Assembly (NCBI RefSeq): GCF_016545825.1
Contig: NC_052619.1
Span: 7,579,501-7,643,500 of the forward strand
Direction of reading: 5' to 3'
DNA length: 64,000 bases
DNA from: Eucalyptus grandis
Taxonomy: Eukaryota > Streptophyta > Magnoliopsida > Myrtales > Myrtaceae
A model generated the notes under the pieces. The model did not search any database. It had not been told where the DNA came from and worked only from the letters and a program-made list of their open reading frames with translations. Both the position numbers and the translations under genes were made by a program. This document shows positions 48,632 to 60,576 of this stretch, piece after piece; position 1 is the first letter of the stretch; every line of letters starts with the position of its first letter.

Positions 48632-48880
48632 ATATCAGCTTCGGTGAGCAGTATACTCTAGCAGCTTCGGTGAGCAATTATAGATATCTATCAGCTTCGG
48701 CGAGCATCTATTATATCAACTTTGGTGAGCATTATAACTATTGTACAGCTTTGGTGAGCATTATAAGTATCGCACAGCTTCAATGAGCAATATAGATATA
48801 TAGCAGCTTCGATGAGCATCTTTATATATCTATCAGTTTTTGGTGAGCTATAACATCTATTTTCAACTTAGGGTGAGCAG
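48632..48880 (+). repeat. Minisatellite in the solo LTR, about 9 units of about 29 bp
   Basis: Each unit begins with CAGCTTCGGTGAGCA or a variant and ends in an AT-rich linker. It occupies the place that the CACGTG array has in the other LTR, and both carry CGGTGA-like cores. Confidence 0.85.
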
Positions 48881-49538
48881 TGCTTGAATCGATTGAATTT
48901 TATATATGGTATTGATGGTATGGAATTGAGCGGATCAATGATTGGATTTGAATTGAAGTGACTAGTTGAGTATATGAATTATACTGACTTGTAGGAAGGA
49001 ACTGAGGCAAAGGCAAGTTATCTATTTTGTGTGTGACTAGATGGCCTTTAGGCATATTTCCTTCCTAGTCATAGTTTAAGGGGTGGACTTGCTGAGACAT
49101 TGTCATCGTGGGTTAACATTTACAAGTCCTTAGATGGTTGTTCCTCTTAAGCAGTTTGGCCAGCCGAAGGTCACCGAACAGATCTCGAATTCCCCACCCT
49201 GGGAGCCAAGGAGACTGGGTCTACAAGCTCTTGAGATCCATTGTATGGGTTGATGCGGGTCTACCCCAGAGAGTACCCAATCAATTCAGATCGTGGTATC
49301 ATTATGGGCGAGATAGACCTAGAGAAGGTCCCCTACTAGAATATGAGATTCCTATATTGGTGCTGGAGATCGCTTTTGGCAAGGGTACAACAGACCCTCT
49401 TGGTGGTTCAATGGTAGACCCGAGTTCCCCGAAGCCAGAGACCCTAGAGGCTTCGGTTGAGGATGTAATGCTTAGAGGACTAGTAGCTCTTTTATTTTGG
49501 TAGACTTGTGAATATAGATTAGTATTGTATATGACTTA

Positions 49539-50566
49539 GGGTGCGTTTGGGAACGCTTTTGGGGAAAGTCTTTAGGAAAATGCAAAGACCTTTGAGTTAA
49601 ATATATTTTCCAAAATGCAAAGTGTGTTTGGTAAAATTGTAGTTTGAAAGCCCATTTGAAGTACCTTTGAGCAAAATGGTGTTTGGGGGAACTACATTTA
49701 CAAAGCGCTTTGGTAATAAAAAAAATTATCAAAAGAAAAATAAATAAAAAATTGACCGGAAGGACAGATGGCCAGGAACGGCAGGTGGCTGCCGAACGTC
49801 CACTGAAGACCACTGGCGAGGGTTGCCGAACGTCGAGCGACCATTGAAGACCACCGGCGAGGGTCGTCGGACGTCGGACGACCACCAAAGACCAACACAG
49901 AGGGTTGCCGGACGTTGGGCGACCACTGAAAACCATCGGCGAGGGTCTCCGGATATCAGGCGACCCCCGCCGCGAGCCAAATCTAGGGCGGCGAGGTCCC
50001 CACGACCTCGCGGCCCCGCATCTAGGTCGCGGCGGGGTCATGCAACCTCGCTGCCCCGGATTTGGGTCGCGGCGAGGTCGCGCGACCTTTGGCGACCGCC
50101 GCGACCTCGAATCTAGGTCGCAGCAAGGTCGGCGACCCAAACCTCACTGCAACCCAGACAGGGCGGCAGTTGCACCACTCCCCGACGACGGTCGCCTAGG
50201 CCACTGCAACCATGCCGAGCCGTCGGCGGCCGCTCACTCATAGCTTCAAGGAACACGCTGTCGGCCTTCAACGAAGAAGAAGATGAACAATACAATAATG
50301 AGGGCAAAACCGGAAAAATCGAGAGTAGGTGAGGATAGTTTTGGAAGAAAATTAAAAAAAAAAAAAAAAAAGTGAACAAAGTGCCACTTGTATGCCGAGA
50401 AAGCTAAAAGCCCAAGGCACCCCTTCACCTCGCCTTGGGCTTTTGGCCTTGAGAAGGCCAGCTTTGGCCTAATGGAAATTCTAAAGTTGCTTCTAAACAC
50501 CCTAGCTTTAGCTCAAGTATCTTTAAAAGCCCAAAGTCCTTTGCAAAGTTGATTCCAAATGCACCC
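49539..50566. mobile_element. PIF/Harbinger-like non-autonomous element, 1028 bp, nested in the solo LTR
   Basis: Ends are GGGTGCGTTTGG and the complement of CCAAATGCACCC (one mismatch in 12), with TTA on both sides (49536-49538 and 50567-50569), the usual Harbinger/Tourist target. The interior has four units of about 41 bp (49789-49975) and GC-rich sequence around the phrase CTAGGTCGCGGC (about 49980-50150). There is no transposase. Confidence 0.75.
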
Positions 50567-50769
50567 TTAGTATGCTGTGCATAAAAGTGTGTTGTGTGGT
50601 TTTAAAATCGTGGCCCTGCTTTTCCATCCTATATTTTTATTGTCTGGGGATTTATTTAATTGCTTCTGCATGTGCATTAAAATGAATAGGTGGGCGACGC
50701 GTCCTAAAACGTCGCAAGCTTAATCGACCACCGAGAGATGGGCATGTGCTCGAGGATTGGGACGTGACA

Positions 50770-51673
50770 GGCGTGGTGGTTCGCCGGTCATGCGCTTGTT
50801 CGCCACGAAGAAAGGGAGGGCAGACAGAGACGCAAGGAGAGAGAAAGAGTAAGGGATGAATGAGTCGAGGCTAGATCCGGAGCCGGAGGGCCGGCACAGT
50901 GGTTCGCTGGTCGAAAAGAGGGAGGGTAGAGAGAGAGAGGGAGTTCGTTGGAGAGAGAGAGAGCGAGGGAGTTCGTCTAAAATATTTTCAAAATGATGTC
51001 TCTTTTTCTCTTCAAATTATAGGTCCCACGAGGACACGTGTCGCCTTTCAGGTGCCTTCTTGTTTGCCACACTGGAGCACAAGTTTTACCCAATATTTTC
51101 TCCCACTCAAGGCTCTGTATTTTTTCGGTTTATGTAAATTGGATTTTTTTTTTCTTTTGCAAATCTAGGTCATCGTAATCCTGTGGACTTTCCTGTTCCG
51201 CTTCCACTCTGTTGTTGCTCTCTCGGGGTGGTCGGGGTGGTAATTTTGCTTAACAACGCATTACCCCATCATCGAGTTCCGACCAGCACTGATGTGACCG
51301 TGCGCCAACTGTCCCTCCTGCAAAAAATTATTACGCATTGGCTCACACGTTGCATGTCAAACCGGTGACGACGTGGTTACATGCTGATCAGACCCGCTGT
51401 TTCCCCAGTTGTCACAATTCAATGCCTCCCGACCAAAAACTATTTAAAAACTATTCACTGGCCATTTCTTAACTAACCAAATTAATCGTCGGTCGGAGTA
51501 GTTGATTTCTCTTTAATGCAATGTTCAAGCACAACGCTATTACAAAGCGTAAATCCTATGAAGGGTAAGGGTCAACCGTCACCAACGCATTTACTACACC
51601 CATCAACCAGTCAATGCCATCGAAACTAAGGCAACCATCGAAACCCCTTATGGTCTAACAACCTGAATCCTTA
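50770..51673 (-). other. Possible 5' leader/promoter region of the kinesin pseudogene
   Basis: On the minus strand the first 230 bases are pyrimidine-rich with CT repeats, as in many plant 5' leaders, and lie next to the solo LTR that separates them from 47030-47320. A CACGTG palindrome (ACACGTGT) is at about 51034. The link to the kinesin gene is inference from position only. Confidence 0.3.
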
Positions 51674-52875
51674 GGGTCCGACTTTTTGCAAAAAACATTT
51701 TCTCAAAAAATATTTTGCTCATTTTTCAGCAATTAATTCTCTTAAAAAAATAAGTCAACGAAAAATATTTTTCTATTAAAACTGAAATTTAGAAAAATAA
51801 TTCTCTTTATAAGAACCGAAAAATATTTTCTAAAATATAACTATTTATTGGCATTTGAATTTGAAATTCTACATTTGAATACAAAAATCCCAACATTGGT
51901 TCTTGGGTCCAAGCATTCAAAACCAAGTTTTTGTGGATAGGCATGGGCCCTCAACAACCACATCCAATTCTAGCGAGGCTAGGCTCGAACCCTTGATACC
52001 CATACCTCATGCTTCGGTACCCGAACTTGGGTTTATAACGGTTGTGTTCATGTCTCCAATGCTTGAGTTCTAATCCCGACCCTTAGGCTCGAGTCCACAG
52101 GAATGTTTATTCTTATAAATTTATTTTTTAATGCAAATTGAATTTTAAATTATTTTTATTTTTAAATAATCAAATTATTATTTTTTAAATTTTCTTTTCT
52201 TTTCTTTCTTCTTTTTCTTTCTCTTCCTTCCTCCTTCTTCCTTTGTCAGTCGTGTGCCTTGGTGATGGCCAGCAACCCAACAATTGGCCAAGACGCGACC
52301 AGTGAACTCAAGGCTCGATCAATTCATGATAGCCCAAGCTTTGCCAAAACCAGCAAGCTCGTGCCTCACCAGATCTAGGTGAGTTCAAGCTTTGCCGAGG
52401 TGGGCGAGCTTGTGGATCGGTTGATCATGACAAGCTCGCAACTAGCTAGATCCAAGCAAGTTTGCACCTTGACGTCACCTCAACTTCACATGCCTTGTGA
52501 TGTGGTCCTTGAACTCATACCTTGACCTGGCTCTTGAGCTCGAGGTCTCTCGAGCTCGGGCCTCGCCATATTCGATGAGCTCGAGCTCGCCTATGACCAT
52601 CGCCAGCCAATCGCGGTGGAGCAAGGAGGAAAAATAAAAGATAATAAAAGACAATAAAAAATAATTAGAAATTCATTTTAAAAAAATAAAAATCATTTAA
52701 TTTTTTAAAAAATTGGTTGAGATGAAGTCATGAGATTGAAATCACTTTCCAATAAGGTCCAAACATCTGAAAATGTTTTCGATCATACATCACCAAACAA
52801 CAAAAAAATTGTTTTCTTGGAAAATGTTTTGGAAATTTTCATTTATCATTGAATTTTCCGCGAAATAAACACACC
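51674..52875. mobile_element. Probable non-autonomous DNA transposon, poorly preserved ends
   Basis: The left end GGGTCCGACTTTTTGC and the complement of the right end, GGTGTGTTTATTTCGCGG, are weakly alike. Both are followed inwards by AACATTTTC-type phrases (AAAATGTTTT near 52840). The interior has CT-rich and GC-rich parts with repeated CAAGCTCG motifs. No clear target duplication. Confidence 0.35.
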
Positions 52876-53399
52876 TAGTATATATTCAGGTATAAGCACA
52901 TCTTGGTACAATCAAAATACAAAAGAACTCCAAATCGCAGTGGCGAAAGGTGATCTATCCTACAAAGCTAAAAAATAAGTGATGAGCTAAAAAAATAGGT
53001 GGTGAGCCAAAACTTATTAAATGAAATCTCTGAGTCTAAGGTAGGAGATTATCATATTACTCAACCAAGTATATATACAAACAATGTGAGTCCAAGGCAA
53101 TAACCATGTATGACAAATAAATAAACAAGTTTTTTTTTTTTTTAAATCATGACATGCCAATGAAAACCATTAAAAATATGCAAGTTCATTCACTCAAAAA
53201 CAAGCAAATATTATATTATTTTATGATACACCGGCATCACCTAGTAGCTCACAATTATACATAGGGAATGTGTATTCCCCACTGGTCATGAAGCTCACCA
53301 GTATACATAAACATATAATTATAAATTATTTTTGGGATCAAATCCCTTAAAATTTTATGGCTAAAAAAAATTATTATTTACATAGTAGCCCCAAGACCG
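52876..53399. other. Intergenic, AT-rich
   Basis: No gene or repeat that I can support. Confidence 0.4.
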
Positions 53400-54600
53400 T
53401 TATGTTAATAAAGTCATAAAAAAACAACTTTATTTAGGTTGTGTCGATAGTAAAATTTTAGGTAATTACTTTCCTTAGTTTACGCTTTGGTTGGTAGAGA
53501 AGTAGGAGCTAGTGAGTGGTTTGAACTCGGAACCCTCGAAACCTTGATGTCGTTGAACAAAATGATCCACCGATAAGTCAACCCAAGATTTATTATGCCA
53601 CAAAATATAGCTAGATTTGAAATAGGACTTTTCACATTTATGAATTCGATATATGACAACGAAATTGAACAATTTAAGCTTTGTACATTCTCAATTTACT
53701 ATATGCTTTATCTACTAGGTACTCAAAATTCTAAGTTTTCTTACTAGGGAGATTCAATTTATGTCTCAACAAAATTAAAGTTCAGCCAATGTTATTACTT
53801 CTCTTATGGGTTAATCACTAGGTACATCGTAACTCTTATGCCCTAGTGGTGAGCATCGAGAGCCTCACCCTCAACTGGTATCTCGGCAATGACCGGTCGA
53901 TGCTCATCTCAAACTACCTCTTCCGAATGGGTAGGGCAGCCATCCTCCTCTCCAACCGGTCCTCCGACCGCCGCCACTCCAAGTACCAGCTCATCCACAC
54001 CGTGCGCACCCACAAAGGATAGGATGACAAAAGCTATGGTTGCTTGTTCCAGCGAGAGGAGAAGAAGAAGAAGATCGGTTTGTCGCTATCCATGGACTTG
54101 GTGGCGGTCATCGAGGAAGCCATAAAGACCAACATCACGACCCTTGGCTCAGCAGTGCTCCCAATGTCAAAATAGCTCTGGTTCTTCATGACCTTGGTCG
54201 CAAGGAAGGTGTTCAAGATGAAGATTAGGCCATACATTCCCGACTTCAAGTTGGCCTTTAACCATTTTTGCATCCATGTTGGAGGCCGACCTGTTCTTGA
54301 TGAGATGGAGAAGAGCCTCGAGCTCACCAAGTGGCACATGGAGCCATTACGAATGACTATACCGATTCGGGAACACCTCGAGTAGCTCGGTGTGGTATGA
54401 ATTGGCCTCTTTGGAGGCCAAAGGAAGGATTAGGGAAGGCGATAGGACATGGCAAATCACATTCGGGGCTGGATTCAAGTGCAACAGCGCAGTTTGGCAA
54501 GTGTTGAGGACCGTCAACCCGGCGAAGGAGAATAACCCATGGATGGATGATATTCACGAGTTCCCCGTCTATGTTCCATAAGCGTTGTCCATCGATCTAA
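53400..54600 (+). pseudogene. KCS: Second KCS pseudogene: intron 3' part and exon 2 only
   Basis: From about 53400 the sequence follows the intron of the first KCS copy (6260 onward), then exon 2 with [21 protein letters not shown] and [17 protein letters not shown]. It is closer to KCS copy 1 than chance allows even in the intron, and similarity continues past the stop to about 54720. In-frame TAG codons occur near 54019 and 54174, and about two bases are missing near 54357 before the [19 protein letters not shown]. The catalytic histidine (FCIHVGG) and asparagine contexts remain visible. Exon 1, including the cysteine motif, is absent. The frame ends FPVYVP then TAA, slightly shorter than copy 1. 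Confidence 0.88.
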
Positions 54601-54720
54601 CCCAAAATCAGCGCTTCGGTTGGGATTTTGCCAATATAGGCAAAGTTGATTCCGAAGGATACGCAAATCCTTAATTATTCTGTTGCCTTGTTTGTGCTCA
54701 TAAGCAAGCATCATTCCCAA

Positions 54721-55183
54721 TCTTATGGTTACGTAGGTATTTAAATATGTCGAGAATTTTCTGATGCTCCTGGTTATCTAAATATTTGAATATGTCTAGT
54801 ATTTGCGATTATCCAAGTGCTTCCTCTCCAAGCCTTGTCACTTGTGTAAGTCCATGTTTACACAAATTTTCAAATACTTATGGTTATCTAGGTATTTGAA
54901 TGTTTTATGTATTTGTGATAATCTAGATGTTTATATTTGAATTTTAGTTGACAAGTTAAGCACTGCTTTAAAAAAAAGAAAAAAGGAAAAAAAAAAGGGT
55001 TAATTAGTTTTTTACCCTATCGGCGACCAACGTGGTGTGATACGTGATTTGATTGACTCACAGTACCTTCTTAGGTGTTAAATTGGTTATTTGTGCACCC
55101 ACATAATCATCTTACATGTTAGAGAAGTAAATTAAAATCAATTCAAGCTGCTTGCAAAATATATTTTTTTTCGAAATAAAAGA
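54721..55183. other. Intergenic with degenerate repeats
   Basis: At 54725-54930 phrases like GGTTATCTANGTATTTGAAT recur three times with decay. A purine/A-rich run lies at 54968-54998. No gene. Confidence 0.45.
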
Positions 55184-55472
55184 GAAAGGTACCGAAAAGG
55201 CGTTAGAGAAATCTAACGTAATCAAATTCTCGAACTCACAATCTCTAGTTCGCATGAGTAAAGTAAATCTCCCATTACTTTACTTGGGTTTTTAATCGAC
55301 CCACCAAATATAGATTAGTGGCAACTCCTAGCTAATAATCATTTGCACACTAAATGCTTAAACCTAAGTCGCGAATTGATATGAGCTTAGGGGAGCCCGA
55401 GCTAGGTTTAAACTTAGTAGTCCATTAGCCAAATCTTAAGTAGTGCACCCGAGGTTAGGTCGCAACCGCGAG
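55184..55472 (+). mobile_element. Relic of a TR-GAG/Tat-type LTR, opposite orientation
   Basis: The complement of this stretch matches the first 300 bases of the LTR at 9820 in order: GCGACCT, GGCTAATGG, CTCCCCTAAG, AATTCGCGACTTA, AGTTGCCACTAATC, AAAACCCAAGTAAAG and CCTTTTCGGTACC. It is diverged and no internal region is attached. Confidence 0.65.
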
Positions 55473-56803
55473 TTATTGTGCAGGAATAGTTTTGTATCTA
55501 CCATCAACTACCCTTTGTAAGCCATAGAATTGATATAAACATTTAGTTAACAATACCAGCCAAAAAGACGATTTACAAAAGGGAGTGTAGTCAAAATCAG
55601 CAGAAAAAGGGCAGCGCGCCCACTTGTAGAAATGAAGGGCTTAGTAAATCAATTTGAAAAATTATGAAACTTTAACATGACAGGGACGAGGCTCTGAGAA
55701 ACATTTTTTTGTGTAGAACTCGAGGTCGGATTTAGCTTGTATGGGTCCTGATAATTTTCTGGAATATGGATCAAAATAGGGCACAAAGCTTAAATTGCAA
55801 CACGTTCAAGAAATCACATTTTGGACAGTTAAATGAACTCCAAAACTCATTGAAAAATTTCACGTTACAGTCTAAGATGTCATCTAAAACTTTTATGAAG
55901 GATACTAGTCCAAATTGTTTATCAAAAATCCTGTAGAAAATGGAAACCTAGCAAAGGTTTAGAAACGCTTATAAAAACAATTTTGAACCTGCATAGTTTT
56001 TCATACATATTTTGCACATACAAAGTCCGAAAAAATCTGAAATTAAAATATGTTGTAAAATAAGCCATAACACACAACTTTTGTGAAGAAAGTCTATCAA
56101 TTTTATACCATAAGGACCTACACAGAATTAGCACAATTAGGTCCATAGTAAATTAATTCAAAAATTGTCGTAACCTCATATTCGTCCATGACTTGTGTCA
56201 ATTAAGCTCAAACCAACATACACCAATACCCAGCGTTCTTACAACAAATTAATATACTCAATGTACTAAATTATTAACACTACCTGCGACAAGAATATTC
56301 CGAAACTGTCGATGAACATAATTAAGGACAAAATTGATCGAGGTGACTAAAACTCGAGGAAATCAAGCTCAACGTAACATAAAAGGGCAGTAATTCACTT
56401 GCCTCAGATCCTAAGCGGTATCGTAACTTATATGATTGCCGGAGAGTCCTGAACTGAAATCTGTGCTCCGGTAGTTCGCATCACGTTGAGGCGACGACGC
56501 GAGACAGCGAGGACTGAGCTAAGGCATTCTTATTGGTTGAGTTGGGCCATTGAAACTAGGACAGTAATGGCTTAAACAGAGAAAACGAAAGAGAGAAGTT
56601 TCGGTCGTGAGGGAGGAGATGCAGGGGTGGAGTTCTCAAGGAAGAATGAAGGGAGGGAGAGGCTGATTTTTCTTTTAAAATTTGCCACTTATGATGGTCA
56701 TTGCCTACAAGGAGAGTGGTACGATGCTTGTTGACTTAGCATCCAGAGCACTCGACAGGCGAGCGGACGTGGCCATGAGCAGGCAAAGAAGACGGTGGAA
56801 TGT
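55473..56803. other. Intergenic
   Basis: No gene recognised. On the minus strand 56395-56425 reads CTGAGGCAAGTGAATTAC, similar to a block shared by the two gypsy LTRs (near 2602 and 49002), so a decayed gypsy LTR may be present. Confidence 0.35.
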
Positions 56804-57706
56804 TGATATTGCTAGTATGAGTTCCTAGAGGGGGGTGAATAGGTATATAAAGAATTTTTCTCAAGCAATTGCACAATACTAGACAGTTGGAGGAAACGAT
56901 AATCAAAGTAAGACTGAGAGAAGAGAAAATTGAACACGCGGTTTATAGTGGTTCGGCTTATATCAAGCCTACGTCCACTCTTCTTCACTGACAGCCTATT
57001 GGCTGGATTCCACTATGAACAAGAGAGAGGTTACAGCACAGCTTTGCCTTGATTCCACAGTGTAGATGTTCTATCACACCTCCTCAAGATTTCTCACAAA
57101 TATAGACTCTCTCTTTTGTATACAAGTATTCGCTCAAAGGATTTGTCTAAACAAAAAGGAGCTTCAGACTTTGGAATTCTTCTATCGCGCACACCTTGAA
57201 CAACTAAGACAGTCTTCCTTATATACTCCTTTATGCCATCATACCCGTTGGCACTTACCAAAGGAATTCCTCCAATCTACCCGTTGGACGGAATCAATTA
57301 GGAAGATTGTTCAAGCTATTAAAGGAACGTGTTGATAGCCCATCAATCATGTTCGCCCATACAATCAGGATCTCGGTTTCCATAAGCAGAACCTTCCAAT
57401 AATATTTAGGCAATCACCAGATCTTCAATTTATCGAGTCAATCTTCGATCAATCAAAGGACTCCGTTATGTCTTCTTCAGCCACGAGATCTTCTCCAGTT
57501 GATAAGGTTAAATCTTCAACGGAACATCCAGTTCCGGATAACCTTTCTACAACGGATTAGAGACTGTCAATGAGGATAGACTTTGAGTCTTGAGTCTGGC
57601 TGTCCGGAGGTCTTCAGACTTTAAACAACAGAGTCTGCAAGCCTTTAGACTAGACTGATAGAAACGTTTTGTCAACTTCAAAACACTTCAAGAAGATTTC
57701 TCCAAC
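56804..57706 (-). repeat. 3' LTR of copia copy 2
   Basis: 903 bp. The minus strand starts TGTTGGAGAAATCTTC and ends CTAGCAATATCA, matching the copy 1 LTRs. Immediately upstream on that strand is AAAAATGGGGAGAT, the polypurine tract. Confidence 0.9.
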
Positions 57707-58082
57707 AATCTCCCCATTTTTGATGGTGACAAAACTTTCCTGCAGATTTGGATATCTTTGACCTGCAAAAGATTTCTCAAACACATATGCATATCTTATA
57801 GAGGTAAATGGCTGACAGAATAACACTAGAATCTGTAACCACATAAAATAGGTTAGTCCAGTATATGATGAAGCCATCCATCAGATATCAATATTAGTTA
57901 ATAGAAGCAGTCAAGTCCAAGTCTAGTTCAGTTCTTGTCCAGACACAAAACAAAGTCAAACAGGTTCAAACCACAAACCACCACAAATCAACAAACAATT
58001 AAAAGTTTAATGAATGAAAAGTTTTTGATCAAATCTTGCATCTCTCCCCCTTTTTGTCATCATTAAAAAGGATGAGATGAAG

Positions 58083-60148
58083 TTAAGATTGCTTAGGAAC
58101 GCGGACAAGCTGGAAATCTTCCATAGACTGAACGATGCCTTCCAGCCTTTTAAAGTCTTCCTTTAGTTGTGCAATCTCCTCACTCTTGGCATTGGCCTGA
58201 TTCTGAACAGAGAGGGCTTGCATTTTATCATTCAATGAACAGGAAGAAGCTTGACCTTCATTCTTCAAGCTTTGAACTTCGCATCCCAAGGCATAAATTT
58301 GACCTCGCATCTCCAAGAGAATATCCATGATTCTGCGAAAATCTGCTCCATTATCGGTCCCAGTACTTGCTTCACTCGATCGATGGAGTGAATGCAGACG
58401 ATGGTAGATCAGCATAATCGCGTAGGTTTGGCGATGAAACTTCATGACCTTCTTCTGGAAACTGAGATGCATAAACATCCTCTGGGTCTGCTGGTGAGCG
58501 ACTGACTCCTTCACTTGCATCAGGACATGAAGACTTCACTCATTTCTCCTGATCTCCCCCTGTTTCCATGCCTACAGGTGGAGAAGAGTGTTCCTCAGGT
58601 TCTTCTTCTTCTCTTCTTTCTTCTTCTGGTCTTTCCTCCTCTGTTTCTTTTTCAGCTTCTATTTATTTTTCTTCCTTCTCCTCTCGCTTCTTTCGTCATT
58701 TGATCCGATTCTTTCGTGGAACAGACGACTTAAATTCTTCAAAGCCAATGCAGAGATGGTGATGTCTTCCTCATCATCTTCATCCTCAACGAGGAGAGCT
58801 CTTCTTCTCTTAGATGGAGCAACCATGGGCTTCTTCCCTTTTCTTTTAGCTGCAAAAGAGATTTGATGAGATTTTGCAGGAGTCTTCTCCTTGAATTTCT
58901 CCAACTCCTTGCTCAGTTCCTTCAGACGCATTTTGGTCACCATTTTCAGTCCTACCACCATATGATCGCATGGTCGAACACAAAAGATTTGTGGAGGCTG
59001 AATATTCGATGTCCGAATAACTTCGTAACAAGGCTTGGGTAAGGGAGTTGACCTCTGTCCTTCATCATTGCTCTATGCATGTGAAACATCACAAGTGTGA
59101 GGGAGAGAAAACCTTTTTCCAAAGAGAATGGCATACATCGCTTGGCCTCCGAACTTGAAACATCGGTCTTGGAAGTTGATTTCGGTTGGAGGCAATTAAT
59201 CACAATCTTGTGAAGCAAGATGTTGAATGCACCCATCCTTAAGTAGGTGATCTTTTCATCTGTTCTCCTGTCCTTCACTAGTTCAAGAGTGGCCCGAGCA
59301 ATGGAAACTTTGATTGGTTGATATCTTCCTCTTTCGACTTCTAACACATTTGCCAGCATATTCATATCCACAACATAATCTTGGTCTTTAACGCTGAACG
59401 AGAATCTATTCGCATCCAAAAGCTTAGATTTGAATAGAAATATGCAGTTAATTCAAGATAGGCCTCTCAGAGAGTCGAGCATAACTTTTCAAGTTGAAGA
59501 TAACTGAACTTTTCCCTCAAGTTCATATTCACAAAGCATCTAGAAAATCAAAATCCACACTCCTAGGGTTTATTACCCCACGCTTCAGCAATTTCGAGTA
59601 CGAGATCCTTTTGCTCCTTTGATCTGAACAAATCTCCCCTTTTTCCTTGATTATCAACCGCAACACCCATTTTCGGTTGGAATTGATCAGTATAATTTAT
59701 CATCATCATTCCCATCTACGGATTCGGCCCCAAATATGAGGATCACTTGGGATATTTGCAAGGGTTTCCTCAGCCACCCCTTTTCGAGCAATTCCCAAAC
59801 TTTCCATTTTTTTTAGAAAGATATATTCGTTCCCATGTCCTTTGTCTTTAAGAAAATCATCAATGTAGTTCAAAGGAGTACGAATTCATTTTAGGGCACA
59901 ATATAACTGGTAAATATAAGTGGGCTTTTGAACTCTTACAGGGTCTGCATCCTCGATGATTTCTTCCTGTTGTTGATGATCAACGCCTTGAGGACTAGAT
60001 GGAGGAGAATGACGCTGTTGAGAATGTTGTGGGCTCGCTTGCTGTTGCTCGGAGTCACTTCATCTTCGTAAGATCGAAGTGCGTAGGCCCCTCACTCATC
60101 CGCCGTGGTCCCCGCTGCAATTCTCGAAGACTTTCTTGAAGATGACAT
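58083..60148 (-). pseudogene. Third ORF of copia copy 2
   Basis: On the minus strand ATG is at 60148, about 430 bases after the pol stop (60577), the same spacing as in copy 1. Matching blocks include VKDQDYVVDMNMLANVLEVE (59370 region), GAFNILLHKIVINCL, KMRLKELSKELEKFKEKTP and the C-terminal DFQLVRVPKQ. Several shifts break it. Agreement of protein blocks between two decayed copies shows the ORF is a regular part of the family. Confidence 0.75.
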
Positions 60149-60576
60149 CTTTCTCGTTTTGGAAGATTCCTTGCTTGACTTTTCCAGGAAAGATGACAAC
60201 TTTTTGAGGATTAAACGAATAAGACAAACAGAATGGAGGATTGATGCTTTCTAGGGTTTTTGAGAGAAAAGTGAAGAGGAATCGACAGTTCACGATCGGT
60301 TAAAAAGAGGGATAAACGAACCGTCATAAAGGAAATAAAAATATGCCTTTTCAAAATAACTGTCTTTTTCCGCAAAAATAGCCATTTCAAAAATAACTTC
60401 CCTTTTGAAAATGAAACGATGCAATATTTACGTCAATTAAATATAGCAACAATTTAAACACAGTCCGACGATCGTACCTTTTCAAGATGAGATTCAAGAG
60501 AGAAAGACTTACAGTCGACGGATGTACCAAGACCGTCTTTCGAGATAAAGTCTTGTAAGTCCGAGTCCGAAAGTCT

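Larger units (their letters stand above)
47327..50769 (+). mobile_element. Solo Ty3/gypsy LTR with nested insertion
   Basis: It starts TATGACAGCTTGAAATTTC and ends GGGACGTGACA, matching the ends of the LTR at 71-3128; blocks such as CTGAGCTGATCACTCATGAG (47405) and the last 180 bases also match. No internal region adjoins it, so it is a solo LTR. Flanks GGCGC (47322-47326) and GGCGT (50770-50774) are a 5-bp target duplication with one change. Without the nested 1.03 kb insertion the LTR is about 2.4 kb, shorter than the other copy mainly because the CACGTG repeats are absent. An unexplained 121-codon frame lies at 49138-49503. Confidence 0.82.
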
